Part shown: piece by piece, positions 19,143 through 30,057 of the stretch
Numbering within the stretch: position 1 is the first letter of the stretch
How the letters are laid out: every line of letters begins with the position of its first letter
Origin: Gigaspora margarita
Taxonomy: Eukaryota > Glomeromycota > Glomeromycetes > Diversisporales > Gigasporaceae
Direction: 5' to 3'
Length of the DNA: 64,000 nt
Assembly (NCBI GenBank): GCA_009809945.1
Contig: WTPW01000852.1
Coordinates: 237,271 to 301,270, forward strand
Program-made: the position numbers and the translations under genes
The notes under the pieces: model-generated
What the model was told of the DNA's origin: nothing
Seen by the model: only the letters and a program-made list of their open reading frames with translations
Database searches by the model: none

Positions 19143-20675
19143 TTAACAATCAACAATAACGTGTCCAAATTGTACTACTGTTACATATCCCTTCATTCTT
19201 TCATAAACATCCCCAGAAAGTAAGTTTACACCTAAATATTTCAGAGTTCTTTTTCGTATGCAGAATTCGATTAACGCTCTAAAATCTTCCTCTTCATAAT
19301 AATGATTAGTTATTACTGTTTTTAAAGGTGCATTGCAATGATCGAATAAAATATCAAAATTTGATTTTAACGAACGAGTATCTAGATCAAGATATTGTAA
19401 TGTAAACGGCAATGCATTTGCAAACCGTATAACCTCCTCTTCAAATATGTCATCACACCATCGTAAAGTGAGAAATAAAAGTTTTTTCAAATTACCAATA
19501 AGATCTAAAAGTTGTGTGGAAAACTCAATATATGAAATATTGAGATATAAAATGTTTGGGCAAAACGACATAAGTGTTTCTAGTAATATCGATTTTTCTG
19601 AAATCATTTTTACTGCAAGTTTTAGTCTTTGTAGTAATGCACCGGACTTTTCAAGTAACACTATATTCGGTGCATCAATATCGCAATAGAAGTTAATTAT
19701 CTCCAAAGTAGTAATTTTACAATTTAATATTTCCATAATTTTCAATATTTTTTCATCATTGCAAAACCTAATACGAATGGTTTCTAAATTTTCACAATTA
19801 TTCAGTGTCTTGAATTCTACATTATAATCACAATCTTCTATTAAAACTTCTCTTATTGATTGTTTTTGGCTCTCTAAAGCTGAAACAATGCCATGAAATT
19901 CTTTAGGATTGTCTGAACCCATTAAATGGAATTGCCTAAGTCGTTTTTGTGATTTAATCATGGATATAAGCGCATGAAATACTTGTGGACCATAATTAGG
20001 ATTAAATTCTTCAATTTTCAAAACATTAATTTTCGTAGAAATTTTTGTCAAGTCCTTAAGTAATGCAGTAACATTTTCGGCCAACATCTTTAATACTGCT
20101 TTACAATTTTCGTTGCCATAGTCCGATATGATACACAAAGTCAATTCTTGGAGGTTTGAAAAAAATTGCATATTTCGTCCTAATGTGTAGAAGATCTCTG
20201 GTCTAATTTCATTATATTGAGAAAAATATATATCTAATTTGTGCAAGGTGGCACCACTCTCAATAAATAATTTAAGTAACAAATCTCTTATATGAAATTC
20301 CAATGGGCGGTAATATAACTTTAAATCAACAAACTGAAGTTCGATCCATTTTTCAATCTTATCTTCTAAAAGAGATATATCGATAATCTTTATAAATCTT
20401 GCATAATCAAATAGAGTTTTAGAAAATTCTGCATTTATTCCAAGTTCTTTTAAAATGAATTTTTCATCCTCATCAAGAAACGAAAGATAATTAGAAATGA
20501 ATAACGGGTTCTGCTCAAATGAAAATGGGTCTTTCCAAAGAACGGGAATTGACATTTTGCACCAATATCGGCTCACAAGTGTGCACGAATATAAGGAATA
20601 AGATTCATTATTTAAATTATTGAGAATAATATCCATTAATTCAGGCATATCGCCCGTAAATATTTTTGACGTCAT
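19143..20675 (-). CDS. F-box/leucine-rich-repeat protein, copy 2
   Basis: A 510-residue intronless frame with the F-box at residues about 9-50 (MPELMDIILNNLNN, then the same SLYSCTLVSRYWC block) and leucine-rich repeats to the end (LETIRIRFCNDEK, NILYLNISYIEF, LQYLDLDTRSL). It starts MTSKIF where copies 1 and 3 have MASKIF. It is one residue shorter because of an in-frame codon loss (NIVLLEKSG against NIVLILEKSG). It is the most diverged of the three; clusters of change fall in the repeats (SDYGNENCKA for SVFDNKNRIT, MGSDNPKEF for KGIHAPKEF). The frame is fully open despite many nucleotide differences, which argues that it is maintained. Likely an SCF substrate adaptor, inferred from the family; target unknown. 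Confidence 0.92.
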   Translation of the reverse strand: MTSKIFTGDMPELMDIILNNLNNESYSLYSCTLVSRYWCKMSIPVLWKDPFSFEQNPLFISNYLSFLDEDEKFILKELGINAEFSKTLFDYARFIKIIDISLLEDKIEKWIELQFVDLKLYYRPLEFHIRDLLLKLFIESGATLHKLDIYFSQYNEIRPEIFYTLGRNMQFFSNLQELTLCIISDYGNENCKAVLKMLAENVTALLKDLTKISTKINVLKIEEFNPNYGPQVFHALISMIKSQKRLRQFHLMGSDNPKEFHGIVSALESQKQSIREVLIEDCDYNVEFKTLNNCENLETIRIRFCNDEKILKIMEILNCKITTLEIINFYCDIDAPNIVLLEKSGALLQRLKLAVKMISEKSILLETLMSFCPNILYLNISYIEFSTQLLDLIGNLKKLLFLTLRWCDDIFEEEVIRFANALPFTLQYLDLDTRSLKSNFDILFDHCNAPLKTVITNHYYEEEDFRALIEFCIRKRTLKYLGVNLLSGDVYERMKGYVTVVQFGHVIVDC

Positions 20676-21096
20676 GAATTAATTTTGTTGTTGTTATTAA
20701 TGAGATTAAGGAATCGTTGTTATCATGTTATGCAACATAGATTTTAAGTAGATTTATTTTCGCATGTGATCATTGACGATCCTTACTCGATCGGATGTAG
20801 AACTATCGCGCACTACTCAAAAAACAAATAATGTTTAAACGAACAAATTTGTTTGCATTAAGGTTAACTGTTAAGGCATAAGTTGCAGTCGAAAGGACAA
20901 TAATACTGTAATATAACAAAATTACACGAGAAAAATTTATTGTTAGCTGTTAGGTCCTAAAGATGGCTTACGCGATTATTTGGTTTGTTTTGGTTTGTTT
21001 TGACATTTTGAATTTTTTTTACGTTACACTTGATCCTGATTTTTATCGATCGACCGACTTCGGAAAATCATGTGACAGACCTGGCATAGGACAGGG
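20676..21096 (-). promoter_or_regulatory. Conserved 5' flank/putative promoter of F-box gene 2
   Basis: The stretch is colinear with 4132-4537 and 60098-60495. Compared with the other copies the TATA-like motif is degraded (TTAAAATC on the minus strand near 20735-20745), and the leader lacks part of the AACCTTCCTTCTC segment. The shared GATCATTGACGATCC block is intact. If the motif matters, this copy may be expressed differently; that is inference. Confidence 0.35.
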
Positions 21097-21499
21097 AGGA
21101 CCCGAGCAATATATATAAAGGATTAAAATTTTGGTTAAAAAGGTTACTTTTTTTCAAAATGTTTTGGTGTAAGCTAAGAGTAGTGTGTAGGCGAGGAAAG
21201 GGGTGTTTTACTAGGCACACGGGACATACTGCTATCTCTTGAATGGTTTCTATTGGGTTCCATCTTCTTTGCTATCTCTCACTTCTGAAAACCCCATTCG
21301 CTGGTTAGCCACCCTTCTTTCAGTTCTTGTTGTCCTTATTAGCCTATTCCTGTATATTCTAAGTTCACTCGAATCTACGGTAAAAAGCTTAGAAAAGTGG
21401 ACAATGGCCAAAAAGGCTATATTTAAAAGTGGATAAAAGCTTTTAATTTTATATTATTAAAAGTGGATAAAATTGATGTTTTATAAAGGTTATATTTAA

Positions 21500-21572
21500 A
21501 TTTTGGATAATAAAATAAATAAATAAATAATAATAATAATAATAAAATAATAAATAAACAAATAAATAAATA

Positions 21573-21605
<33 letters not shown>
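21500..21605 (+). repeat. AAT/AAAT microsatellite
   Basis: A run of AATA and AAT iterations with few interruptions. Shorter versions are present at the paralogous place in units 1 (about 5490-5515) and 3 (63520-63590). Confidence 0.85.
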
Positions 21606-21606
<1 letters not shown>

Positions 21607-21736
21607 TTTTATAAAAGTTATTTTTTGAAAAATATTTTATAAAAAGAATTTTTTTTAAAAAAAAATTTTATAAAAGTTTTTTTGAATGAAAAAATTTTTT
21701 TGAAATAAAAAATAATGTTATATTTGTCAATTGAGT

Positions 21737-23188
21737 AGTGCTTCTACAAACCGGACTCAAACTGGACTTTAGTCAAGTCTGAGTCTGGTTTGATCTTTAG
21801 ACCAGACTTGGATTTTTATATTCAGACTTTTTAGTCAAGTCTGAGTTCAGTCCGGGTCTGGTTTGAAGTTTGCGAACTGTCCAGATTCAAATATAGTTAT
21901 ATGTATTTTTTGATGCTGAACAAGTTTACTTAGTGCATTTTTTTTAGAATTAATTAGTAAAATTTTATGGATTATAAGATTTTATAAAATTTTATTAATA
22001 AAATTTTATAAAATCTTATAATTCACAAAATTTTATTAATTAATTCTAACTTTATGTACTGAGTAAACTTATTTAGCACCTAAAAATGCATCAAATTAGC
22101 AGAATTAATTTTATTTTACTTGAATTTTAGAGGATAGATGCATAATTTTGGATTTTTGATCAAAAAAGTCAAATTTAAGCATCTATTCTCCAAATTTCAA
22201 GTAAAATAAAAAAGATTTAATGTATTTTTAGGTGCTGAATAAGTTTACTTAGTGCATTAAGTTAGAATTAATTAGTAAAATCTTGTGAATCACAAGATTT
22301 TATAGAATTTTATTAATAGAATTCTATGAAATCTTATGATTCACAAAATTTTATTAATTAATTCTAACTTTATGCACTAAGTAAAATTGTTCAGCACCTA
22401 CAAATACATTAAATTGGCTTTTTTTTTATTTTACTTGAAATTTGGAGAATTGATGCTTAAATTTGATTTTTTGATCAAAACTCCAAAATTATGCATCTAT
22501 TCTTTAAATTTCAAGTAATTATGCTGATTTGATGTATTTTAAGGTGCTGAATACTTTTACTTAGTGCATTAAGTTAGAATCTTTAATTAGAATTTGTGAG
22601 TTATAAGGTTTTATAGGATTTTATTAATAAAATTCTATAAAAACTTATAACTCACAAATTCTTATTAATTAATTCTAACTTAATGCACTAAGTAAACTTA
22701 TTCAGCACCTAAAAATACATCAAATCAGACAATTATTTGTATTTTACTTGAAATTTAGAGAATAGATGCATAATTTTGTATTTTTGATCAAAAATTCAAA
22801 TTTAAGCATCATTTCTCCAAATTTCAAGTAAAATAAAAAACATTTGAATGATTTAATGTATTTGTAGTGTTGAACAATTTTACTTAGTGCATAAAGTTAG
22901 AATTAAATAATAACATTTTGTGAATCATAAGATTTCATAGAATTCTATTAATAAAATTCTATAAAATCTTGTGATTCACAAGATTTCACTAATTAATTCT
23001 AACTTAATGCACTAAGTAAACTTATTTAGCACTTAAAATACATTAAATCAGCTAATTGTTTTTTATTTACTTGAAATTTGAAGAATAGATGCTTTAAATT
23101 TGACCTTTTTTGATCAAAAATCTATAATTATGCATCTATCCTCTAAATTTCAAGTAAAATTTGATTGGTACCAAATTTGTAGAATTCT
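21737..23188. repeat. Satellite of ~320-bp units, each with two palindromes
   Basis: Four tandem units start at about 21901, 22219, 22533 and 22857 with TGTATTTTTAGGTGCTGAA or close variants. Each unit holds a long palindrome of about 170 bp (from TTTACTTAGTGCATTAAG to CTTAATGCACTAAGTAAA) and a shorter one of about 105 bp around TTGATCAAAA bounded by TTACTTGAAATTT. The array is bordered by AGTGCTTCTACAAACC and an inverted TTTGTAGAATTCT, similar to the AGGGTTCCTACAAACC tips of the 10-bp-TSD family, so it is probably the interior of such an element. A three-unit relative is at 61345-62176. Confidence 0.75.
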
Positions 23189-25094
23189 GATCAGTAGATC
23201 ATAAGATATCAGTAGTGCACCATAATTGGTAGTGCGCCATAATACCTATATCCACCTTATAGTTAAATATTTTTTAGATAGATTTATTAATTATTAAAGC
23301 CTGGACAAGCTTTGAACAATTTTGGACATTTGGACAATTTTGGAAATGAACAAGCCAAAAAAGGCCGTGGACAGCCAAAATGTACAATACTGTACATGAG
23401 TATATTGATATCAAAATTCTGGTTATAAAACAACTCTTGAAGTTCTACCAAAACATATTCCTTGCAAAATTTTAGCATAAACTATAAACACTCTAACCCT
23501 AAAGCCAACCTTACCCTAACCTTAAACTGAGTTAATTTTTTGCTCAAAAAATTAATATTACACAAAGTTGTAATCAATAATTTGTACCCATGTACAAGCA
23601 CTATGTATAAACTAAGAAATTTTTTACTAATTAAACTTAAAATTAAAATTTTAAGAAAATAGAGAAAGGTAGTACAAAAATCAGATTAAAATTTTGCTAA
23701 TTTTGTATGATTCAAAATGTAATTTTGTCAAAAATAAATATTTACTAATTTTAAAAAGAAATATATGTAAAATTATGCTCCAAACAACTTTACTTAGGAG
23801 CCAGAAGTAGGTTACCTTGTAAGAAAAATAGGTTAGTTATAGACTAACATTAAAATTTTTGTTTATAATATAAAAACACTTTTTTTGTTAAGATAACCTG
23901 CTTTGGGCTTCTAAGTAAACTTGTTCAGCAGGTATATATACTTGTATTGAGATCAAACCATGTTTTTTAAGACCTTTTACTAAATGAAAAATGGTGTTAA
24001 GTTGGAAAAAAATTTCTTTTAGAAAAAATTTTTTTTCCAATTTGAAACCCATTTATCACTTAATAAAAGGTCTGAGAAAATGCGATTTGACTTTGATATG
24101 AGTATAATTACATGCTGAACAAGTTTACTAAGAAGGCATAGAATATTGGCTGATTTGATTTTTTGGGCCTTTTTTCAATAAATTGTTACATGAAAATTTG
24201 ATCCTAAGTGATATTAAAAACTAACAAATAAAGTACTTGTTACAACTAACAAAAGAACTTTTTTGGCATTTAGACAAGTTAAAAAACCAATAAAATCTAA
24301 TAAAAGAGCTATACTATAGAAAGAAGTACTTTTACCATTTGTTAAAATACTTAGGTATTTTAGAAAAGGGACAATAAGTAATCATAGGTTGGCAACTTTT
24401 AGAATAAACTTGAAAGCAAATTTTTATAAAACTGATCTTTTTAATATGCATTTGGCTTATATATATATATTTTAATTCTATCCTAACCAGTAATTAAAAT
24501 AGAAATTTTAATTTACTAGTACATGCAACTGTTATATAAATAAATACTGGTTCAAAAAAAAAAACCTATAAAAAATTTTTATATAAATAAGTATTTGTAT
24601 TAATTGGTATGGCCAACTTAGTTAGCAATATATGAGAATCTATCTTGTCAATATGCTCTCAAAAAATTCTGGATCATACACTGTTTTTGCAATGGCCCAA
24701 TTTTAAAATACCAGTATATGCAATATAAAAAATGGTAGATCCAGATTTTTATCATACTATTTTATACACTGATCATAACATCTTGCAAACTCCTTCACAC
24801 TGAATAGTTGGTGTATTAGTTACCACTATCAAGTCTTGCTATCAAACTCCCACTCTACTATGACTGTTCATATCACCAAAATATCTATTATAGAAAGGCT
24901 CCAAAGAGTCTACAAGTGCTGATATTCTCTAAGTGCCTCAAGGGTTCCTAGTAATAGGGTACTGCACTTGTACTGGAAAGCCAGAAGACAACGAAGGTAT
25001 ATAACCCATTCTTAGCACTACAAGTTCATATAACAAGATCTTTATACTACATTTTGTAATTGCAGTTATTGCAAATCAGGAGGGATACTTGTAT
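23189..25094. other. Repeat-derived AT-rich sequence, no gene
   Basis: Blocks here match unit 1 (23395-24110 with 5560-6430) and, inverted, the far side of the same composite element (23640-23840 with 29640-29800). It includes the hairpin at about 23945-24105. The open frame 23287-23478 on the minus strand has no motif and is not preserved in unit 1. The segment 24600-25090 has higher GC and scattered short open stretches, but nothing I can name. Confidence 0.55.
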
Positions 25095-25102
25095 AGCCTG
25101 AC

Positions 25103-25271
25103 AGGACCCCAAAATATATATAGATAGGTCAGATATGAGTTTGGTGTTTTTTGTACAGATCTTTTCTATTTATAGTAATTTTTTGCTTATTTTTGAGGTT
25201 TTTCTGCAGATCATTCCTTTTTTAGTAATTTTATAAATAATCTAACCAATTTATATATATTTCGGGGTCCT
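25103..25271. mobile_element. hAT-like MITE, family C, 169 bp, 8-bp TSD
   Basis: Ends AGGACCCCAAAATATA and (inverted) AGGACCCCGAAATATA; flanks AGCCTGAC and AGCCTAAC are an 8-bp duplication with one mismatch. The same family occurs at 40775-40953 and 48685-48865 and forms the ends of 40655-47125. The interior is two related AAGATCTG-containing direct segments. Confidence 0.85.
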
Positions 25272-25857
25272 AGCCTAACAGATACAGAGTGTAGATAAGA
25301 TTTTTTGGATCTGATTTCCAGTCTAGATTAGGACTGATCTCTAGTCCAGGTTATGACTATGTTATTATATAGCACTTTCCTGTTTCAAGGATCAATATAA
25401 AAAAATAAATACACAGGATCTTTTTTTTACCAACCTTTATTTTTTAATATTGCCATTTGTTGTTGCTTCTTTTCACCCATCATCAGTTTTATTCTTGGTT
25501 TCATTGTCAGTTTGGTGTTTACTTGTTATAGATAAGGTGCAGTTGTCATGTAGTTCTTCTATTGTCATTTTGTCATGTCTTTGATTTTCTTAAACTGCCA
25601 TTTCATTTGCAGTGCTTCATTTTTTTAGTATCTTTGTTTCATCATTTCATTGTTTTGTTGTTTTGTCCTAATGTTTTACTAGGTGTCATAGTACTATAAT
25701 TGAGGTTGTTAAAAGGGTTTTTATTGTTAGATAAAGGATAGGTTAGATAGTAGTGTGAGATTAGAATAGAGATTTGACTATAATATGGGATTAGTGTTAA
25801 AGTTAGTATTAGTGCAAGGTTGAGTTTTAGATAGTTAGTATTAGTGTGTATTTAATT

Positions 25858-26477
25858 AGAACCCCAAATAATCTATGTTAGGTTATATTTGGGCATTATA
25901 GTAAAAAATTTTTTGGTTAGCAGTTTTAGTTTGGTATATATCAGCTATATTTAAATATTAGATAGCAAGTTTGGAATTGGCTATCTTTTTTTGAAATGTA
26001 TTCTTTCAAAAAAAATTTTTTGAACCAACAAAAAACCCCCAAAAAAAGTAGAACTAATTGATGCTCTAAAAAAAACCAGAACTAACTGATGCTTTCTAAA
26101 AAAAAAAAATAAAAAATAATAAAAAAAAAAAAAACATAACTGGAACTGATGCTCTCTAAAAAAAAATAATAAAATAAAAAATAAAAAGTGTAACTAATGC
26201 TCTTTAAAAAAAAACCTGTAACTAATGCTCTCTTAAAAAAATATATATATATAACTAAAAAAACCTTCTTACCATCTATTTTTCAATAGCATATATCAAA
26301 TATAATATTTATAAAATAAACCCCATTAGCATTCTTTAAATATACTCTTTTTGTTATTACCTGTTTTCAAATATAACCTTTTTATCCAATACCTAATTTT
26401 CAAATATAACCTTTTAAAAAAAGGCCCTCCATTAGTGAATTTTCAAATATGATCTTATATAGATTATTTAGGGCCCT
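25858..26477. mobile_element. hAT-like inverted-repeat element, 620 bp, 8-bp TSD, in left palindrome arm
   Basis: The left end AGAACCCCAAATAATCTA and the right end TAGATTATTTAGGGCCCT are inverted. Flanks ATTTAATT (25850-25857) and GTTTAATT (26478-26485) form an 8-bp duplication. The right arm of the palindrome gives the empty site (TATATTTGATTTGATGTAAA inverted at about 27340). The interior holds an A-run tandem array (26048-26240) and alternating AACC(T)4 stretches; no coding sequence. Confidence 0.75.
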
Positions 26478-27879
26478 GTTTAATTTAATGTAAATAAAAT
26501 AATTAAAAATAAAATATACATATTCTATCTTGGCTTTGCTTTTCTTCTGAATTGTTGTCGTCTAAATAAAGTTGTTCCAATTTCTAAAAATGAATTAAAA
26601 TAAATAATTTAAATAAATAAAATGATTTTTTTAAAACAAAACAAATAAAATAAAATAAATTAAAATGAAATAAAAAATAAAATAATTTAAATTTATAAAA
26701 TAAAAAAATCTAAAAACTGAATTAATAAAATTAAAATTAAATTAAAATTAAAATTTAAAAAAATGTATTTATTAAATAAAAATAAAAATAATATCTTATC
26801 TGAAAGAGCTATAAGGTACTAATTCTATTAAGAATACAATTTAAATGAATTAAATAAAATAATTTAAATAAAAAAAATCCAATAAAATAATTTTTTAAAA
26901 AAACAAATTTATGATATAATTTTAAAAAAAAAGTATTTACTAGTATAAAATAAAAAAAATAATTTAAACAAATTAAAAAAAATATTTAAATAAAAAAAAT
27001 ATTTTATTTATTTTTTTTTATTTAAATTATTTTTTTTTAATTTATTTAAATTGTTTTTTTAATAATAGAATCAGTACTAGTACAAACATTAAGTAGCTCT
27101 TTTAGGTAAGATATTATTTATAATAAATTTATTTTTTATTTTAATTATTTTATTTTTTAATTTTTTTTAATTTAATTTATTTTATTTTGCTTAAAAAAAT
27201 CTTTTTATTTTTAAATTATTTATTTTCTTTGTTTTTAGAAATTGGAACAACCACTACTAATTTATTCAGAAAGACAATGATTCAGAAGAAAACAGACCAA
27301 GATAGTATATAAATATTTTATTTTTAATTATTTTATTTACATCAAATCAAATATACACTAATGCTAACTATCTAAAACTCAACTTGCACTAATACTAACC
27401 TTAATACTAATTTTGTATTACAATCCAATCTCTATTCTAATCTCACACGACTATCTAACCTATCCCTTATCTAACACTAAAAACCTATTAACAATTTCAA
27501 TTATGGTGCTATGATATCTAGCAAAATGTAGGACAAAATAACAAAATGAGAAGTGATAAAACAAAGATTTTTTAAAAAAAAAAGAAATACTACAAATGAA
27601 ACAGTAGTTTGAAAAAATCAAAGATATATGAAATGACAATAGAAGAACCAGATAACAACTGCACCTTAACTACGACAAGTGAACACCAAACTGATGATGA
27701 AACCAAAGATAAAACTAAAGATGGCAAAAAGAAGCGACAATACCAACAATAAACAGCAACATTAAAAAATAAAGGTTGGTAAAAAAAATTTATTTATTTT
27801 TTTTATATTGATCTGTAAAACAGACAAGTACTACATGATTATGTGATCACAACTTGGACCAGAGATCAGTTCTGATTAG

Positions 27880-28642
27880 AGGTTGGAACTGAATTGTTGC
27901 ACCTGAATTTAAAACTAGTTCAACCCAATTTGAATATTTTATATTTGGATTTAATAAAACCAGATTTATTGAATTTAATAAAACAGAAAAATTGAATACC
28001 AGGAATGTAGTTATGCAGAGTATATAGTTTTCTGGAATAGTAAGTTTACAAATCTTGTATTTAATTTGCTGCTGTAGTATACTGCTACTATGTATGAGTA
28101 TACCAAATTTTGTATTTGTGTTACTCTGAGGTATGTAATATCATATAATAGAATGTGAATACATGAACTATTCTCTATCACTATCAACAGATTGCCTTAA
28201 GATTTACAATGTGTTTATTGCAATTTATTTAAATACTAGAATTTAATTTTGCCAAAGTTTAGACCGCATTTATCAATAATAATAACTAATTATATTATAG
28301 CAAGATTGACGTTTGGCAATTTTATTTAGCACATGGATTATTGGATTATTTATCAATTTCGATTCCTTTTATTTGAATCTGCTAAATATTGGTTGCACAA
28401 CCAATCTATTATGATTTATGATGTATCAAGCTACTCTAAGCACAAACATTTGAACGTTCTAACTACTGTTTATTACAACAGTGAACCCAGTTTTTTTAAA
28501 TTTGGGTTGATTTAGTTTTAAGAGTTTATTAAAATTACAAAACCGAATTACTTAGATTTATTTAAATTCAGTTTAAAGCTGGTTTAAGTTGAAGTTGAAA
28601 AATTAAATCTGAATTGCAAAAATAAAACTAGTTCCAACTACT
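27880..28642. mobile_element. Inverted-repeat element in right palindrome arm, ~10-12-bp TSD
   Basis: Starts AGGTTGGAACTGAATTG and ends AACTAGTTCCAACTACT (inverted). The target sequence AGTTCTGATTAG (27868-27879) is repeated as AGTTCTGATCTAG (28643-28655). The left arm of the palindrome lacks the insert. AG...CT tips and TSD length resemble the AGGGTT family. The small frame 28333-28515 inside shows no domain. Confidence 0.6.
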
Positions 28643-28849
28643 AGTTCTGATCTAGAAGAACTTTTTCTTTTAAATAAAAATTTTTAGACTAGAGATCAGA
28701 TTCAGAAAATCTTATCTATACTCTGTATCTGTCGCATAGTACACCTCACAGCCACAATGTATAATAGTTTCTTAAATAGGTCCATCTATAGATATTCCAG
28801 GTTTCTGGTTTACACAGTGTTTCAGTTCTCTAGATGGCTTATGTTATTT

Positions 28850-28925
28850 TGCCAATGGTAGAATCTGAACTAGTGATTTTTAATTTATATTCTCAGAGTG
28901 TTAACTGCTACACTATTGATCTAGA
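28850..28925 (-). repeat. tRNA-derived SINE-like fragment
   Basis: On the minus strand, TAGTGTAGCAGTTAACAC fits a tRNA box A, and AGTTCAGATTCT about 25 bp further on resembles box B. The implied stems do not pair well, so this is a relic and not a functional tRNA. It lies just outside the 3.4-kb palindrome. Confidence 0.35.
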
Positions 28926-29147
28926 GAACATTTGGCTTATAATTAAATATATAAGCCATAATTTTCTATGTATTTAATTATAAATACAAAGTTAGTTAAA
29001 AAGGCCATTTTTATGAAATTTCGCACTATACTAAATTTTAAGTACAAAATTTCTTTGATAATTCTCAATTGTGATTGGTTGATTTTGGGGTCTAAATCAA
29101 ATTGGCCAATATGGCAAGTTATCTTTACAAAAAAGAGTATTATATTA

Positions 29148-29615
29148 TAGTTAGCCCTCTTAGAACTGATCCTGTCAAAACTGATAACTTGCCAAAATCA
29201 GTTAAAAATCAATTCACTATACCCGTTCTATAAGTAATAACTAATAACCTGCTATTTCTGATATTGATAGCCTATATATATAAATTTCCAATTTTTGGAT
29301 AGAGTCACCTGATATGTATCCAACCAAATTGTATAAAATTGATACAGATAGGTTCATTTATGATGATCACGAGATCAGAATATTGATCTTAGGATTTTTC
29401 TATTCATAATGTAATGTGATTAAATGGTTCACAGGTCTTCAAGATCACAAGTAATTCCATTTTTTGCTCCAATTAGGCCCTGGAAATTGTTTAATCTTGC
29501 AATTTGATTGGTCAATGCATGTCCATATTTAACATGATATTGTCAAATCTAATTAGCTCTCAAAACTAATACTAAACCCATTCACTATGTATACCAGTTC
29601 TGCGAGGGCTAACTG
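29148..29615. mobile_element. TA-flanked MITE, 468 bp, CAGTTAGCCCTC ends
   Basis: The left end TAGTTAGCCCTCTTAGAAC and the inverted right end CAGTTAGCCCTCGCAGAAC are bounded by TA on each side (29146-29147, 29616-29617). Tip shape and TA target fit the Tc1/mariner or pogo group. The inside contains short inverted sub-repeats (ACTGATAACTTGCC) and no open frame. Confidence 0.75.
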
Positions 29616-30057
29616 TATAAACCAAAAATTTTTAATATTAGTCTTTACTTCTGGCTCCTAAGTAAAGTTGTTCAGAGCATAATTTTACATTTATTTGCTA
29701 TTTTAAAATTAGTTAATATTTATTTTTGACAAAATTACATTTTGAAATCATGCAAAATTGGCAAAATTTTAATTCAATTTTTGTACTACCTTTTTATTCC
29801 TCCCTTGTTCTATTTTTTTGAAAATTTTAATTTTAAGTTAGTTAGTAAAGTAAAAATAATCTTCAGCTTGAAGTTAATAGTAAATTTATATATTTTTATT
29901 ATAATTTTTATTATAGATAACATTTGGACCTATTTTTATCTAACATGTTATATGGCTGATAACATTAATTAGCTCTAATAAAAAGTGAATAAAAAATTGA
30001 AAGTTTATATTAAAGCTAATATAATCTCTATATATGTTGTTCAGGTTTTGAACAGGG

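Larger units (their letters stand above)
25276..28733. repeat. Large imperfect palindrome, ~3.4 kb
   Basis: The sequence outward from a centre near 27000 is inverted-repeated. Examples: CAGATACAGAGTGTAGATAAG (25276 region) against the inverted CTTATCTATACTCTGTATCTG (28705-28730); GGATAGGTTAGATAGTAGTG (25740s) against 27450-27475; TTGAGTTTTAGATAGTTAG (25820s) against 27370-27390; and ATATCTTATCTGAAAGAGCT (26790s) against 27085-27110. Each arm carries its own insertion (25858-26477 left, 27880-28642 right), which shows the palindrome is older than these. No coding sequence is recognised. Confidence 0.75.
21097..30049. mobile_element. Large composite inverted-repeat element with hAT-like ends (unit 2 copy)
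   Basis: Left end AGGACCCGAGCAATATA after GGACAGGG (21089-21096); right end ATGTTGTTCAGGTTTT before GAACAGGG (30050-30057). The flanks are an 8-bp duplication with one mismatch. The left arm (21097-21480, 23640-23840) reappears inverted at 29630-30049. The same left and right ends delimit a 639-bp version at 63130-63768. The 9-kb size comes from many nested elements: a palindrome satellite, several MITEs and a 3.4-kb palindrome. No transposase is seen. The call as one element rests on end match and TSD. Confidence 0.45.

Noticed and set aside
21737-23188. CRISPR-like array
   Set aside because: Repeats are ~320 bp with internal palindromes and no unique spacers of uniform length; this is a eukaryotic satellite.
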